Below are positions 1 through 8,609 of a DNA stretch of 64,000 bases, piece after piece. The stretch's first letter is position 1, and every line of letters starts with the position of its first letter. Source of the DNA: Clostridia bacterium (GTDB lineage Bacteria; Bacillota; Clostridia; Oscillospirales; CAG-382); NCBI GenBank assembly GCA_017560085.1, contig JAFYPA010000089.1, positions 62,001-126,000 on the forward strand, written 5' to 3'. The position numbers and the translations under genes are program-made. The notes beneath the pieces were generated by a model. It did no database searches. It saw only the letters and a program-made list of their open reading frames with translations, and was not told the origin of the DNA.

Positions 1-748
1 TTATCTGATGGGTTCTGCCGGTTTCAAGCTTCATTTCGCAAAGAGAAAATTCGCCGAAATCCTCAAGAACCTTGAAATGCGTTACCGCGTTTTTTGAATT
101 TTTCTCGGTAACTGCCATTTTTTTTCTGTCGTTGGGGTTTCTGCCTATCGGGGCATTGACCGTTCCGCTGTCATTTTGGGGATGACCATAGAGAAGTGCG
201 TTGTATATTCGTGTAAAGGAATGCTCCTTGATTTGCTCTGCAAGTCCTGCGTGGGCTTTGTCGTTTTTTGCGACAACCAGAAGACCGCTTGTGTCCTTGT
301 CTATTCTGTGGACTATACCCGGACGAATTACGCCGTTTATACCTGAAAGTCCATCCTTACAGTGCCACAGAAGGGCGTTTACAAGTGTTCCGTCGGGATT
401 ACCCGGTGCGGGATGCACTACCATTCCTTTAGGCTTATTTACAACAAGAAGATGCTCATCCTCATAGACTATATCAAGCGGGATATCCTGCGGTAATGCG
501 GTACAGTCCTCGGGCTCGGGAAGCTCAACAGTTACCGAATCTCCGCTTTTAAGCTTACAGCTTTTCTGGGTAACCGTTTTACCGTTTACCGTGACAGAGC
601 CGTTTTCTATGAGCTGCTGTGCACTGCTTCTTGACATATCGCAGTTTTCCGCAATCGAGCTGTCAAGTCTTGAGGCGGACTCTGCCGTGAAGGTAACAGC
701 CTCGTTTTCGATGACTTCGTTTATTTCTTCGGTGGGGAAATTATTCAT
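1..748 (-). CDS. rluD: RluD-family 23S rRNA pseudouridine synthase (3' end beyond window)
   Basis: Isomerises uridines of large-subunit rRNA to pseudouridine in the cytoplasm. I read MNNFPTEEINEVIENE at the N-terminus, then an S4-like RNA-binding segment (SRLDSSIAENCDMSRSSAQQ), then the synthase domain with the family signature HRIDKDTSGLLVVAKN, whose Asp is the catalytic residue, and the late motif ETGRTHQIR that runs into the window edge. Roughly 50-60 residues should be missing. The start ATG (746-748) lies inside the lspA stop region, giving an 8-bp overlap and suggesting translational coupling to lspA, as in many Firmicutes. Family assignment is firm; the exact target uridines (RluD against other RluA-family members) are not decidable here. 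Confidence 0.93.
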   Translation of the reverse strand, partial: MNNFPTEEINEVIENEAVTFTAESASRLDSSIAENCDMSRSSAQQLIENGSVTVNGKTVTQKSCKLKSGDSVTVELPEPEDCTALPQDIPLDIVYEDEHLLVVNKPKGMVVHPAPGNPDGTLVNALLWHCKDGLSGINGVIRPGIVHRIDKDTSGLLVVAKNDKAHAGLAEQIKEHSFTRIYNALLYGHPQNDSGTVNAPIGRNPNDRKKMAVTEKNSKNAVTHFKVLEDFGEFSLCEMKLETGRTHQI

Positions 749-1307
749 TACTGTCACCGCCTCCGAAGGTATTCAACGGCTTGTCATCCTCTTTTTCCTT
801 TTGGATTTTTCCGTCTATGAAAATGATATAGACAAACAGAAGTGAAGTTCCTACGGTCACTGCGCAGTCTGCAATATTGAAAACGGGGAAATCAATGAAC
901 GCCGCTTCAATAAAGTCAATCACCACGCCGTCAAGGGCTCTGTAGCCTTCACCGAAAAGCTTGCACGCACCGTCGAGAAATTCTTCGGTATAGAAAAGTC
1001 TGTCTATCATATTTCCTATTCCGCCGCCGAGAATCAGTGCAAGCGGAATTTTCATCATTATATGGGAATCTCTGTATTTTGCGAGAATAAAAATTATAAC
1101 CGCAATTGCAACAGTAGACATTATCAGGAATATCCAACGCTTATCATCAAACATTCCCCATGCGGCTCCGTCGTTTCTTATATAGGTGAAATTAAGAACA
1201 CCGGGAACAACATTGAAGGACTGATGAAGCTCCATGTTGGCATTTACGATAAGTTTAGTTACCTGGTCAAGTATAACAACCAGTACCGCAATTAAAATTA
1301 CCGCCAT
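741..1307 (-). CDS. lspA: Lipoprotein signal peptidase II
   Basis: Membrane aspartic protease that removes signal peptides from prolipoproteins after diacylglyceryl transfer. The 188-residue protein has four hydrophobic segments (about residues 3-20, 60-78, 85-105 and 140-162). It carries the two catalytic-Asp motifs, GNMIDRLF and FNIADCAVTVG, and the conserved YIRNDGAAWGMF stretch. Length is slightly above the usual 150-170 because of a charged C-terminal tail rich in Lys, Glu and Asp. It lies between ileS and rluD, the classic Firmicutes order, and overlaps rluD by 8 bp. The window also encodes a likely substrate, the prolipoprotein at 9535-10233. Confidence 0.96.
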   Translation of the reverse strand: MAVILIAVLVVILDQVTKLIVNANMELHQSFNVVPGVLNFTYIRNDGAAWGMFDDKRWIFLIMSTVAIAVIIFILAKYRDSHIMMKIPLALILGGGIGNMIDRLFYTEEFLDGACKLFGEGYRALDGVVIDFIEAAFIDFPVFNIADCAVTVGTSLLFVYIIFIDGKIQKEKEDDKPLNTFGGGDSNE

Positions 1308-1327
1308 TTTTACCTCGCTTAACTAAA

Positions 1328-1365
1328 ATATCCGTACCGTAAATCCGAGTCTACGGCACGGATAT
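1328..1365 (-). terminator. Hairpin after ileS
   Basis: Fourteen-base arms at 1328-1341 and 1352-1365 pair with one mismatch around a 10-base loop. On the minus strand the hairpin is followed by a short T-containing stretch (ATTTTAG). It sits between the ileS stop and the lspA start, so it probably ends or attenuates the ileS transcript. The T-run is weak, so read-through into lspA is plausible. Confidence 0.6.
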
Positions 1366-1376
1366 AATATTTTATT

Positions 1377-4199
1377 TTATGCGTTTGTTCCTGTTACAGC
1401 CGCACATCTGGGACAGAGGTACTGACCCTCGCCGATGTCCTTGGCATCCTCGGAAACGAACCAGCATCTGTCACACTTGTGACCCTGTGCTTCGCTTACA
1501 ACAACCTTGATTCCGCTTTCGGTTTCTGCAAATGCGTTTTCGGGCGCATTTTCACCGAGGTGGAGGTTAACCTTGGAAACGATAAACACTGTCTTAAGGT
1601 CATCACTGAACGCCTCAAATGTCTTCATTGCGTCGTTGTCTGCATCTGCATAGATATCGATACAAGCATCAAGGGATTTACCGATAAGCTTTTCAGCTCT
1701 TGCAATTTCAAGTGCCTTCATAACATCGTCACGAACTGCGAGAAGCTTTTCCCATCTTTCCGCAACATCTGCGAAGTTATATTCATCGCAGAATTCGGGC
1801 ATATCGTTAAGGAATACGCTTTCTGCCTTTTCGCCGTCAAGGTGAGCCATATAGCTCCATGTTTCTTCTGCTGTGTAAGAAAGGATAGGTGCGAGAAGCT
1901 TTACGATACCGTTGAGAACGATATACATAGCTGTCTGCGCGCTTCTTCTCTGAACGCTTTCCTTTTCTTCGCAGTAAACTCTGTCCTTGGTGATATCAAC
2001 GTAGAGCTTAGAGAGCTCGTTTGTGCAGAAGTCGTGTACCTCGTGGTAAATGATGTGGAATTCGAAATCGTTATATGCCTCGCGAACATTTGCAACGAGC
2101 TTATTGTATTCGCAAACAATCCACTTGTCAATCTCGTAAAGCTTATCCACGGGAAGCATATCCTTGTTTGGATCGAAATCTGCTTCAGGTGTACCGAGGT
2201 TTGCAAGGAGGATTCTGATTGTGTTTCTGATTTTTCTGTATGCTTCGGAGAGCTGCTTGAAGAGTGCATCGGAGCATCTTACGTCAACTCTGTAGTCACT
2301 GGAAGCAACCCAGAGTCTGAGGAGGTCGCCACCGTATACCTTGATAACATCCTCGGGATATACAGAGTTACCGAGAGACTTATGCATTGCCTTACCTTCG
2401 CCGTCAACTACCCAGCCGTGTGTAAGAACGGTCTTATAGGGAGCACCCTGACCCTGAGCCGCAACAGCTGTAAGGAGAGAGGACTGGAACCAGCCTCTGT
2501 ACTGGTCTGCACCCTCGAGGTACATATCAGCGGGCCAGTTGCCGCCCTTCTTAAGGGAAGCGAAGTGTGTGGAGCCGGAGTCAAACCAGCAGTCGAGTGT
2601 ATCTGTTTCCTTGGTGAATTCGGACTTGCCACAGTGAGGACATACGAATCCTTCGGGGAGAAGCTCCTTAACGTCCTTGTCAAACCAAGCGTTGGAGCCA
2701 AATTCGCCGAACACCTCGGAAATCTTTGCAATTGTTTCGGGAGTACAGATGGGCTTGCCGCAATCTGCGCAGTATACTACGGGAATGGGAAGACCCCAAT
2801 GTCTCTGACGGGAAATACACCAGTCCGCTCTTTCACGGATCATGGATGTCATTCTTTCCTTACCCCATGCAGGAAGCCAGGTTACGTCGTCACAAGCCTT
2901 AACAGCCTCATCCTTGAATGCATCAACGGAGCAGAACCACTGAGGAGTTGCTCTGAAGATGATAGGATTCTTACATCTCCAGCAGTGAGGATACTGGTGA
3001 GTGATTTCCTCGGATGCGAAGAGTGCACCGGACTCTTTCATGTCCTCAAGGATTGTTTCGTTGGACTTAGCATAGAACTGTCCTGCGAACTTGCCTGCTT
3101 CCTCGCCCTGATATCCCTTATCGTCTACGGGAACGATGATGTTCATCTTATAGCGCATACCTGTGTGGTAGTCGTCGGCACCGTAGCCGGGAGCTGTATG
3201 AACGCAGCCTGTACCGCTTTCCATTGTAACATATTCGGCAGTAACAAGAAGGCTGTCTCTGTCAAGGAAGGGATGCTGTGCTGTCATATATTCGAAGTCG
3301 CCGCCGGCAAATGTTGCAACAACCTCATAGTCGCACTGCTCAAAGCCTGCCATAAGCATTGTCTTGGCAAGAAGAGCCTCTGCAACGATATAGTTTTCAC
3401 CGTTCTTTGCCTTTGCAACAACGTATGTTTCTCTGGGATGTACGGCAATAGCCATATTTCCGGGAAGTGTCCAGATTGTTGTTGTCCAAATTACAAAGTA
3501 GGTCTTTGCAAGGTCAACAATGCCTGAAAGCTTGCCCTTATCGTCCTTAACCGCAAACTTAACATATACGGATGTACAAGGATCGTCGTTATATTCGATT
3601 TCAGCCTCAGCAAGAGCTGTTTCGTCGGCACAGCACCAGTAAACGGGCTTAAGTCCCTTATAGATGTAGCCCTTCTGATACATTTCGCCGAATACCTTTA
3701 CTTCCTCTGCCTCGAATTCGGGAGACATAGCGAGGTAAGGATTTTCCCAGTCACCGAGAACACCCAGTCTCTTGAAGGAGGTTCTCTGGATGTTTACGAA
3801 GTCCTGAGCGAAGTCGTGGCACGCATTTCTGAATGCGGAAATGCTCATGCTCTTTCTGTCAATCTTGTTCTTCTTGATAATGGCAGACTCGATAGGCATA
3901 CCGTGGTTATCCCAGCCGGGAACGTAGGGGACCTTGTAGCCGCCCATGGATTTTGATTTGTTTATGAAGTCCTTGAGAACCTTGTTCATTGCGGTACCCA
4001 TATGGATGTTACCGTTGGAGAAGGGAGGTCCGTCGTGGAGAATAAACAGGGGCTTGCCCTCGTTATTTTCAAGCATCTTGTGGTAAATGCCTTCGCTCTC
4101 CCACTTTTCAAGCGTCTTGGGCTCGTTCTGGGGCAGATTTGCACGCATGGGGAAATCTGTCTTGGGGAGATTAAGTGAATTAGAAAAGTCCTTTGCCAT
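1377..4199 (-). CDS. ileS: Isoleucyl-tRNA synthetase
   Basis: Charges tRNA-Ile with isoleucine, with a CP1 editing domain that removes mischarged valine. The 940 residues match the usual class Ia length. The HIGH motif is HMGT at residues 66-69, inside DGPPFSNGNIHMGTA. The KMSKS loop reads AMHKSLGN (about residue 600), a variant I regard as ordinary in clostridial IleRS. The C-terminus keeps the zinc-finger cysteines as CDRCW and CPRC. It follows divIVA as in Bacillus. There is no room for a T-box leader: only about 130 bp separate it from divIVA, and a terminator fills part of that. Confidence 0.97.
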   Translation of the reverse strand: MAKDFSNSLNLPKTDFPMRANLPQNEPKTLEKWESEGIYHKMLENNEGKPLFILHDGPPFSNGNIHMGTAMNKVLKDFINKSKSMGGYKVPYVPGWDNHGMPIESAIIKKNKIDRKSMSISAFRNACHDFAQDFVNIQRTSFKRLGVLGDWENPYLAMSPEFEAEEVKVFGEMYQKGYIYKGLKPVYWCCADETALAEAEIEYNDDPCTSVYVKFAVKDDKGKLSGIVDLAKTYFVIWTTTIWTLPGNMAIAVHPRETYVVAKAKNGENYIVAEALLAKTMLMAGFEQCDYEVVATFAGGDFEYMTAQHPFLDRDSLLVTAEYVTMESGTGCVHTAPGYGADDYHTGMRYKMNIIVPVDDKGYQGEEAGKFAGQFYAKSNETILEDMKESGALFASEEITHQYPHCWRCKNPIIFRATPQWFCSVDAFKDEAVKACDDVTWLPAWGKERMTSMIRERADWCISRQRHWGLPIPVVYCADCGKPICTPETIAKISEVFGEFGSNAWFDKDVKELLPEGFVCPHCGKSEFTKETDTLDCWFDSGSTHFASLKKGGNWPADMYLEGADQYRGWFQSSLLTAVAAQGQGAPYKTVLTHGWVVDGEGKAMHKSLGNSVYPEDVIKVYGGDLLRLWVASSDYRVDVRCSDALFKQLSEAYRKIRNTIRILLANLGTPEADFDPNKDMLPVDKLYEIDKWIVCEYNKLVANVREAYNDFEFHIIYHEVHDFCTNELSKLYVDITKDRVYCEEKESVQRRSAQTAMYIVLNGIVKLLAPILSYTAEETWSYMAHLDGEKAESVFLNDMPEFCDEYNFADVAERWEKLLAVRDDVMKALEIARAEKLIGKSLDACIDIYADADNDAMKTFEAFSDDLKTVFIVSKVNLHLGENAPENAFAETESGIKVVVSEAQGHKCDRCWFVSEDAKDIGEGQYLCPRCAAVTGTNA

Positions 4200-4274
4200 T
4201 ATCTTTACTCCTTAATTGATTTTCTACTTTATATAGTTACGGAATCTGCCGCAAATAAACACGGCAAAATCCAA

Positions 4275-4300
4275 AACAAACCGGGAAATCCCGATTTGTT
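4275..4300 (-). terminator. Terminator between divIVA and ileS
   Basis: Arms of 11 bases (4275-4285 and 4290-4300) pair completely, with one G-U, around a 4-base loop. A T-rich stretch follows on the minus strand. It would end the sepF-divIVA transcript, leaving about 75 bp for a separate ileS promoter. Confidence 0.7.
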
Positions 4301-4328
4301 ATTTTGCTGATTTTAATAAGGTAAATGC

Positions 4329-4886
4329 TTACTGCTCGGAAGAGCCCGACATCTTTTCCTTGAATGTCGCAGAAACCTCCGCTCCGAAGTTTACACCCGA
4401 AATATCCTCAGATGAGAACGCGGGGAAATTCTTCTGAATGTCGGCAACATGGCTCTTGTAAGCCTCAAGAAGAGTCTCTCTGAACTGCTTTGATTTTTCT
4501 TCAAGAGCGAGGAATTTGTTTTTCTCCTCCTCGAATGCCTCTGTATAGGAAGCAAGCATTTCGCTGCAGCTCTGCTTCATAGCGCTTGAAACCTCGCCCA
4601 CCTTCGACTGAGCCTCGGAAATAATTCTGTCGGCTTCCTTGTTCGCGTCGGCGATAATTGCTTCGGACATCTTCTTTACATTGTTCATTGCTTCCGATGC
4701 CTTTGCGCTTGTTTCCTTGTATTTTTCAACAACCGCCTGAAGCTTTTCTTCTGTTTCGGCATTCTTGAAGTAAAGCTCTCTGTACTCATTTATGAGCTGA
4801 TTTATGAAGCTGTCTACCTCACGAGGATTATATCCTTTGAACCCCTTTGAAAACTCGGGGACCATTATTTCTTCGGGTTTAAGCAT
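4329..4886 (-). CDS. divIVA: DivIVA-family septum/pole protein
   Basis: Curvature-sensing coiled-coil protein that marks division sites and poles. I start it at MLKPEEIMVPEFSKGF (ATG 4884-4886) because an AGAGG ribosome site precedes it. The longer frame up to 4976 would overlap the preceding stop and add residues unlike the family. The N-terminal lipid-binding module ends in GYNPREVDSFINQL, followed by a long Lys/Glu/Ala-rich coiled coil (about residues 30-155). The 185 residues fit the family. Genes upstream are ylmH, yggT and sepF; ileS follows, the standard ylm/sep order. Confidence 0.92.
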   Translation of the reverse strand: MLKPEEIMVPEFSKGFKGYNPREVDSFINQLINEYRELYFKNAETEEKLQAVVEKYKETSAKASEAMNNVKKMSEAIIADANKEADRIISEAQSKVGEVSSAMKQSCSEMLASYTEAFEEEKNKFLALEEKSKQFRETLLEAYKSHVADIQKNFPAFSSEDISGVNFGAEVSATFKEKMSGSSEQ

Positions 4887-4919
4887 TTTTCCTCTTTTCC
4901 GCTGTATTTTTGTATTGCA

Positions 4920-4955
4920 GACCTCGCCCTGCCTACAGCCGCAAGCGGCGGGGTC
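4920..4955 (-). other. GC-rich hairpin over the ylmH stop codon
   Basis: The bases between ylmH and divIVA can fold into a GC-rich stem with an inner GCCGC-TT-GCGGC hairpin. It overlaps the ylmH stop and has no T-run, so it is not a standard terminator. It could affect mRNA stability or the ylmH-divIVA expression ratio. That role is inference. Confidence 0.35.
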
Positions 4956-5745
4956 AGATGTATTTTTGAACCTCAAACCTGATTCTGCCCTTTCGGTTTG
5001 TGTCGCCTATATTCGAAAGTCTGTACTTACCGTAGCCTCTTACAGTAAAGACATCCCCCTGAAGGACCTCTTCGCTTTTCTCGGTAACGACCGCGTGATT
5101 AATACTCACAAGACCTGCCTCGGTAAGCTTTACGGATTTATCTCTTGAAAGATTCAGCACCTCGGAAATGAGCGCGTCTATTCTGAAGCTTGCAACGGTG
5201 CCCGTTATAAGCTCGAAGCTACGCTTTATCTCAAGGGCATTTCCCTGCGGGCATTCGGTAATCTTTATACCGTCACGACCTATGAGTCTGAGATTTTCCG
5301 TAATAAATCCGACTATTCTTTTATGAACGAACACGGTTGCCTCATAGCCATTATCGCCGACGATGATATCGCCGATGACAAACCGTTCTATTCCGAGACC
5401 GAGAATTGAGCCGAGATAGTCTCTGTGGTTATGCTCACGGAAGCCCGAGCACTGTATTTTCAGTGCGGTAATGGGGAATTCGGCGTACAGCTCCTCCTTT
5501 TCGAGATAGGCATAGTATTCGGGAAAGAAGCCTGCGACGGTTCGCTCTGCGTCCTCATAGCCGCCAAAGACGGTAAGGGAATCGAGAGCTCCGATTTCCG
5601 CTGCCTTTTCCGTTATAATCTGCTTTTCTCTGTCGGACAGAAATTCCGTAAATACGGGAACGCTGTTTTGTCTGCACCTTTGCAGGAGATCCTCCGCTCT
5701 TGCCGCAAGAACCTTTTCCTCGTCATTTAAAATGAGCTTGCCCAT
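4954..5745 (-). CDS. ylmH: YlmH-like S4-domain RNA-binding protein
   Basis: The 263 residues match YlmH of the division cluster: an N-terminal YlmH_RBD-like part with FTEFLSDREKQI and GFREHNHRDYLGSILGLG, then a C-terminal S4 fold beginning near SFRIDALISEVLNLSR (about residue 185). In Bacillus the protein has been tied to ribosome-associated quality control of stalled peptides, in addition to its position in the sepF-divIVA operon. Start ATG at 5743-5745, a few bases after the yggT stop. The S4 domain argues for 50S/tRNA binding; a direct role in division is not shown by sequence. Confidence 0.88.
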   Translation of the reverse strand: MGKLILNDEEKVLAARAEDLLQRCRQNSVPVFTEFLSDREKQIITEKAAEIGALDSLTVFGGYEDAERTVAGFFPEYYAYLEKEELYAEFPITALKIQCSGFREHNHRDYLGSILGLGIERFVIGDIIVGDNGYEATVFVHKRIVGFITENLRLIGRDGIKITECPQGNALEIKRSFELITGTVASFRIDALISEVLNLSRDKSVKLTEAGLVSINHAVVTEKSEEVLQGDVFTVRGYGKYRLSNIGDTNRKGRIRFEVQKYI

Positions 5746-5752
5746 AGTTCAC

Positions 5753-6034
5753 CTATATAGCAACCGCGGGAAGCAGCTCGCCGATTATCATAAGCGCAAA
5801 ATATGTACAGATATACGAAATATCTATCGGCAGGGACGAGAGAGTCTCGCTCCTTTCGACCAGCAGTCGCATAGGATACAGAACAGGTGCGCATATCATA
5901 TCCAGAAGACGAATAAAGGGACTGTCCTCGTTCACGGGAAGCCACGAGGTAATTGCGTAAACAAGCAGTGCAATCTTCAGAAAGCCTATAAGCAGATGCA
6001 CCGTGCTTACTGTTGCGTAGAGAAAATAGGACAT
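5753..6034 (-). CDS. YggT-family small membrane protein
   Basis: A 93-residue protein with two hydrophobic segments (about residues 8-30 and 70-92) flanking the YggT signature ITSWLPVNEDSPFIRLLDMICAP and the following PMR motif. The family (YlmG in Firmicutes) is linked to septum placement and is nearly always beside sepF. Here it lies 8 bp downstream of sepF and 7 bp upstream of ylmH, so one transcript is very likely. Confidence 0.88.
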   Translation of the reverse strand: MSYFLYATVSTVHLLIGFLKIALLVYAITSWLPVNEDSPFIRLLDMICAPVLYPMRLLVERSETLSSLPIDISYICTYFALMIIGELLPAVAI

Positions 6035-6042
6035 GAAGCGAA

Positions 6043-6477
6043 TCAGTTTTCGAATGCGGATTCTTCTTCTGCAACCTCGGCAGAGCCGGAAACATCAACA
6101 TTGTGGGGAGTAGCAACAAAAGTCTTCTTGCCAACCTTTTCGATCTTGCCGTCAACAGCGTGTACTACGCCTGCGAGGAAGTCGAGAAGTCTTCTTGCGT
6201 CCTCGAGAGATGTGGATTCGAGGTTGAGAAGAACTGTCTTTCTGTCAAGAAGAAGATCGCCGTACTGCTTTGCTTCTTCAATCTTATAGGAAGTGGGCTT
6301 AACAACCTTCATTTCAATTGTTGCACCGCTGTCTGCGCCTGAAATTTCTGTCTGTGATTCGTTTGAGCCGTAATCAAAGCTTGCTCTGTCGTCGTATACG
6401 TTTTCCATTTCGTCATCATACTCGGGAGAAATAACCGTATCTCCTCCGCCGCGCTTAAGAATATCCTTCAATGCCAT
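6043..6477 (-). CDS. sepF: Cell-division protein SepF
   Basis: Membrane-binding partner of FtsZ that aligns and tethers the Z-ring. The N-terminal amphipathic peptide MALKDILKRG fits lipid binding. An acidic linker follows (residues 15-50), then the SepF core with YGDLLLDRKTVLLNLEST and the dimer part RRLLDFLAGVVHAVDGKIEKVG. The 144 residues are normal. No ftsA is visible in the window, so SepF may be the main FtsZ anchor. This matters because the ftsZ frame here loses its C-terminal tail, which SepF is known to bind (see 30405-31490). Confidence 0.95.
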   Translation of the reverse strand: MALKDILKRGGGDTVISPEYDDEMENVYDDRASFDYGSNESQTEISGADSGATIEMKVVKPTSYKIEEAKQYGDLLLDRKTVLLNLESTSLEDARRLLDFLAGVVHAVDGKIEKVGKKTFVATPHNVDVSGSAEVAEEESAFEN

Positions 6478-6504
6478 AACTTTACCCTCCGTTTATTTAA
6501 TAAA

Positions 6505-7236
6505 TTATTTATAAATTCTTTCGCCGAAAATTGCTCTTCCGGGACGGACGATTGTTGCTCCGCACTTTACAGCCTCGCAGTAATCCGCCGACATGCCCAT
6601 CGACAATTCTCGCATAATAACATTATCTACATTTTCATTCAATATGTCAAGTGATAATTCCTTAACTTTTTTGAAATAAGCCTCGCAATTGTAAACTTTC
6701 TGTGAAACACCGTCGGAAGATTGGAAATCTGCGGGCTTTGCGGGAGGAATTGTCATAAGTCCGACGATTTTTATACCGTCAAACCGAGCTGCCTCCTTTA
6801 CGAAATCAACGACGTCCTCGGGCATTACTCCCGACTTTGATTCCTCGTGTCCTATGTTGACCTCGACAAGCACCTCCATAATCCTTCCGATAGATTTTGC
6901 TCTTTTGCTTATTTCCTCGCAAAGTCTCAGTGTGTCCACCGACTGAATCATATCAACCTTGTCTATGATGTACTTTACCTTGTTTGTCTGAAGCTTTCCG
7001 ATAAAGTGAATTTTGAAGCGCTTATCAAGAGCATCGTATTTTTCCAGAAGCTCCTGAACTCTGTTTTCGCCTATGGTATCTATTCCGCAGTCAAGAAGGA
7101 GATTTATTCTTTCCGCGCTCACGGTCTTTGTGGCGGGGACGATTTTTATTTCCGCTTCTTCCCTGCCCGCTTCCCTTGCGCACTCGGAAATCTCGCGCTT
7201 TATCTGTTCTGCATTGAATATCAAAGAATCTGTCAT
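6505..7236 (-). CDS. YggS/PLPHP-family pyridoxal-phosphate homeostasis protein
   Basis: Single-domain alanine-racemase-fold protein that binds pyridoxal phosphate and buffers PLP and amino-acid pools without known catalysis. The PLP lysine sits in VPATKTVSAE near residue 36. Family motifs IGENRVQE, HFIGKLQTNKVKYI, QSVD and LSMGMSADYCEAVKCGATIVRPGRAIFG follow in order. The 243 residues are slightly long because of an insert around PPAKPADFQSSDGVSQ. It is the YlmE equivalent, 27 bp upstream of sepF, the usual Firmicutes location. Confidence 0.93.
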   Translation of the reverse strand: MTDSLIFNAEQIKREISECAREAGREEAEIKIVPATKTVSAERINLLLDCGIDTIGENRVQELLEKYDALDKRFKIHFIGKLQTNKVKYIIDKVDMIQSVDTLRLCEEISKRAKSIGRIMEVLVEVNIGHEESKSGVMPEDVVDFVKEAARFDGIKIVGLMTIPPAKPADFQSSDGVSQKVYNCEAYFKKVKELSLDILNENVDNVIMRELSMGMSADYCEAVKCGATIVRPGRAIFGERIYK

Positions 7237-7274
7237 ATGTCAATACCCTTTTTCTGTTTGTGCTTTTTTCGGTA

Positions 7275-8582
7275 TTATTCTATTTTCATACCGTCGTAAA
7301 GATTTTTGCCGTCAACAACCACCGTATCGTAAAGGAACACCGATCTGTAGTAGGTTACGGTTTCCTTGCCCTCTTCGTCAACGGTTCTTGAGCGGACATA
7401 CTTTTTCTCGTATTTCGGAGAGTCCGCATCGGCTTCGATAATGTAATAGTCGTCAAGACTGTATATTTCCTCGGCTCGCTTGAATTCAAGCACGGCACCG
7501 CTGATTACGTACACGCCCTTTATATCATCCACAAAGCGGATTGCCTGCTTCGGAACCTTAAGACCGCTGTACTTCTTGTGTATTACCTTGATTTTCTGAT
7601 TGCGTGTGTATTCGAAATCCAAAGGCACCGTATTCGTTGTGAATACAAGCACGGCGGAATCAGTCTTGCTGTCCGATGTCTTTGAGTAGAGCGTCATATC
7701 AAGGACTGTGCCGTAGTTATAGGTGAATTCGATACTGTATTTGTTTCCCACGTCAAAAAGGCGTGCGGTTTCCGTGCTTACGGGACAGGCAATATACCAG
7801 TTGTGGTCGGTTACGATTTTGCCCGCGCTCTTTCCGATATACTGCTCGGGCTGACTGTTTATCATGGAATTCAGCTTTTCAACACTGAGATCCTTGATGT
7901 TTTCCGAGGAGAAGATGCTTTCGTAGCCGTCTACCGATGCGTAATAGTATCCCGAGGCGGGAGCGATTATTGCCGTTGAGCTTCCTGTAAGCCTTGAGCG
8001 GTATGCACTGCGCTCACGCATAAGCTCCTCTATTTTGTCCTCAAAGCTTTTGCCGGGATGGGAAAGAAGCCATCTCTTGTTCATCTTGACAAGCAAATCC
8101 TCCTTGCGGCTTATTGCTCCGACAAGGTCGTTGTCTGCGGTATAAACGAGAGTTTCCGAGAGGAGCTCGGCTATCTCGTCGTCCATTTTATTCAAATCCG
8201 CGGAAATATATGAGGTATCAAGGGAGCTCTTTTCAAGAACGGAGATTTTCTCGTCCGTTTCTCTTATGTAATTTTCCGTGGATAAATCGTTTTCCGTGTA
8301 GTAAATTCTTACAGCCTCTCTGTCCTTGGAGATTCGCTCGCCGTCCTTTACGGCGGCAAGCATTGTACCGCCCGAATCCGCAAAGAGAACCGTTTCCCGT
8401 CGCATTATGTAGCCGTCCATTTCAACAGATTCCTCCATGGTTACGGCAAGAGCCTTTTCGGTAGTAAGTCCCGAATTTACAAGTCTTACAAGCTGTATTG
8501 CCACCGCAACAACTGCCACAACACAGACCAGTGCGATAACGATTTTTTTCACTATCTTTTCCGGCGAAAAAAGCTCGGACAT
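7275..8582 (-). CDS. HlyD-like membrane-anchored protein upstream of the ylm cluster
   Basis: 435 residues with one N-terminal membrane helix (about residues 12-33), then an extracellular part. Residues 45-90 resemble a biotinyl-lipoyl half-motif (MDGYIMRRETVLFADSGGTM), residues 95-190 are predicted helical hairpin, and residues 200-225 (APASGYYYASVDGYES) look like the returning half-motif. A beta-rich C-terminus follows. This is the layout of HlyD/efflux adaptor proteins, but no ABC or MFS partner is nearby. Similar genes sit beside ylmE-sepF in clostridia, so a division or envelope role is possible. Function is not established. Confidence 0.6.
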   Translation of the reverse strand: MSELFSPEKIVKKIVIALVCVVAVVAVAIQLVRLVNSGLTTEKALAVTMEESVEMDGYIMRRETVLFADSGGTMLAAVKDGERISKDREAVRIYYTENDLSTENYIRETDEKISVLEKSSLDTSYISADLNKMDDEIAELLSETLVYTADNDLVGAISRKEDLLVKMNKRWLLSHPGKSFEDKIEELMRERSAYRSRLTGSSTAIIAPASGYYYASVDGYESIFSSENIKDLSVEKLNSMINSQPEQYIGKSAGKIVTDHNWYIACPVSTETARLFDVGNKYSIEFTYNYGTVLDMTLYSKTSDSKTDSAVLVFTTNTVPLDFEYTRNQKIKVIHKKYSGLKVPKQAIRFVDDIKGVYVISGAVLEFKRAEEIYSLDDYYIIEADADSPKYEKKYVRSRTVDEEGKETVTYYRSVFLYDTVVVDGKNLYDGMKIE

Positions 8583-8609
8583 TTTATCAGCTCCGTTTCC
8601 TTCTAAAGT

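Noticed and set aside
1479-3527. A 682-codon plus-strand open frame opposite ileS
   Set aside because: It is antisense to a textbook IleRS, with Cys/Val-rich translation, no motifs and no ribosome site; a shadow of biased codon use.
4200-4328. T-box riboswitch before ileS
   Set aside because: Only about 130 bp, holding a divIVA terminator; no specifier loop or T-box sequence is seen.
4920-4955. Rho-independent terminator between ylmH and divIVA
   Set aside because: Strong stem but no T-run; kept only as a low-confidence hairpin.
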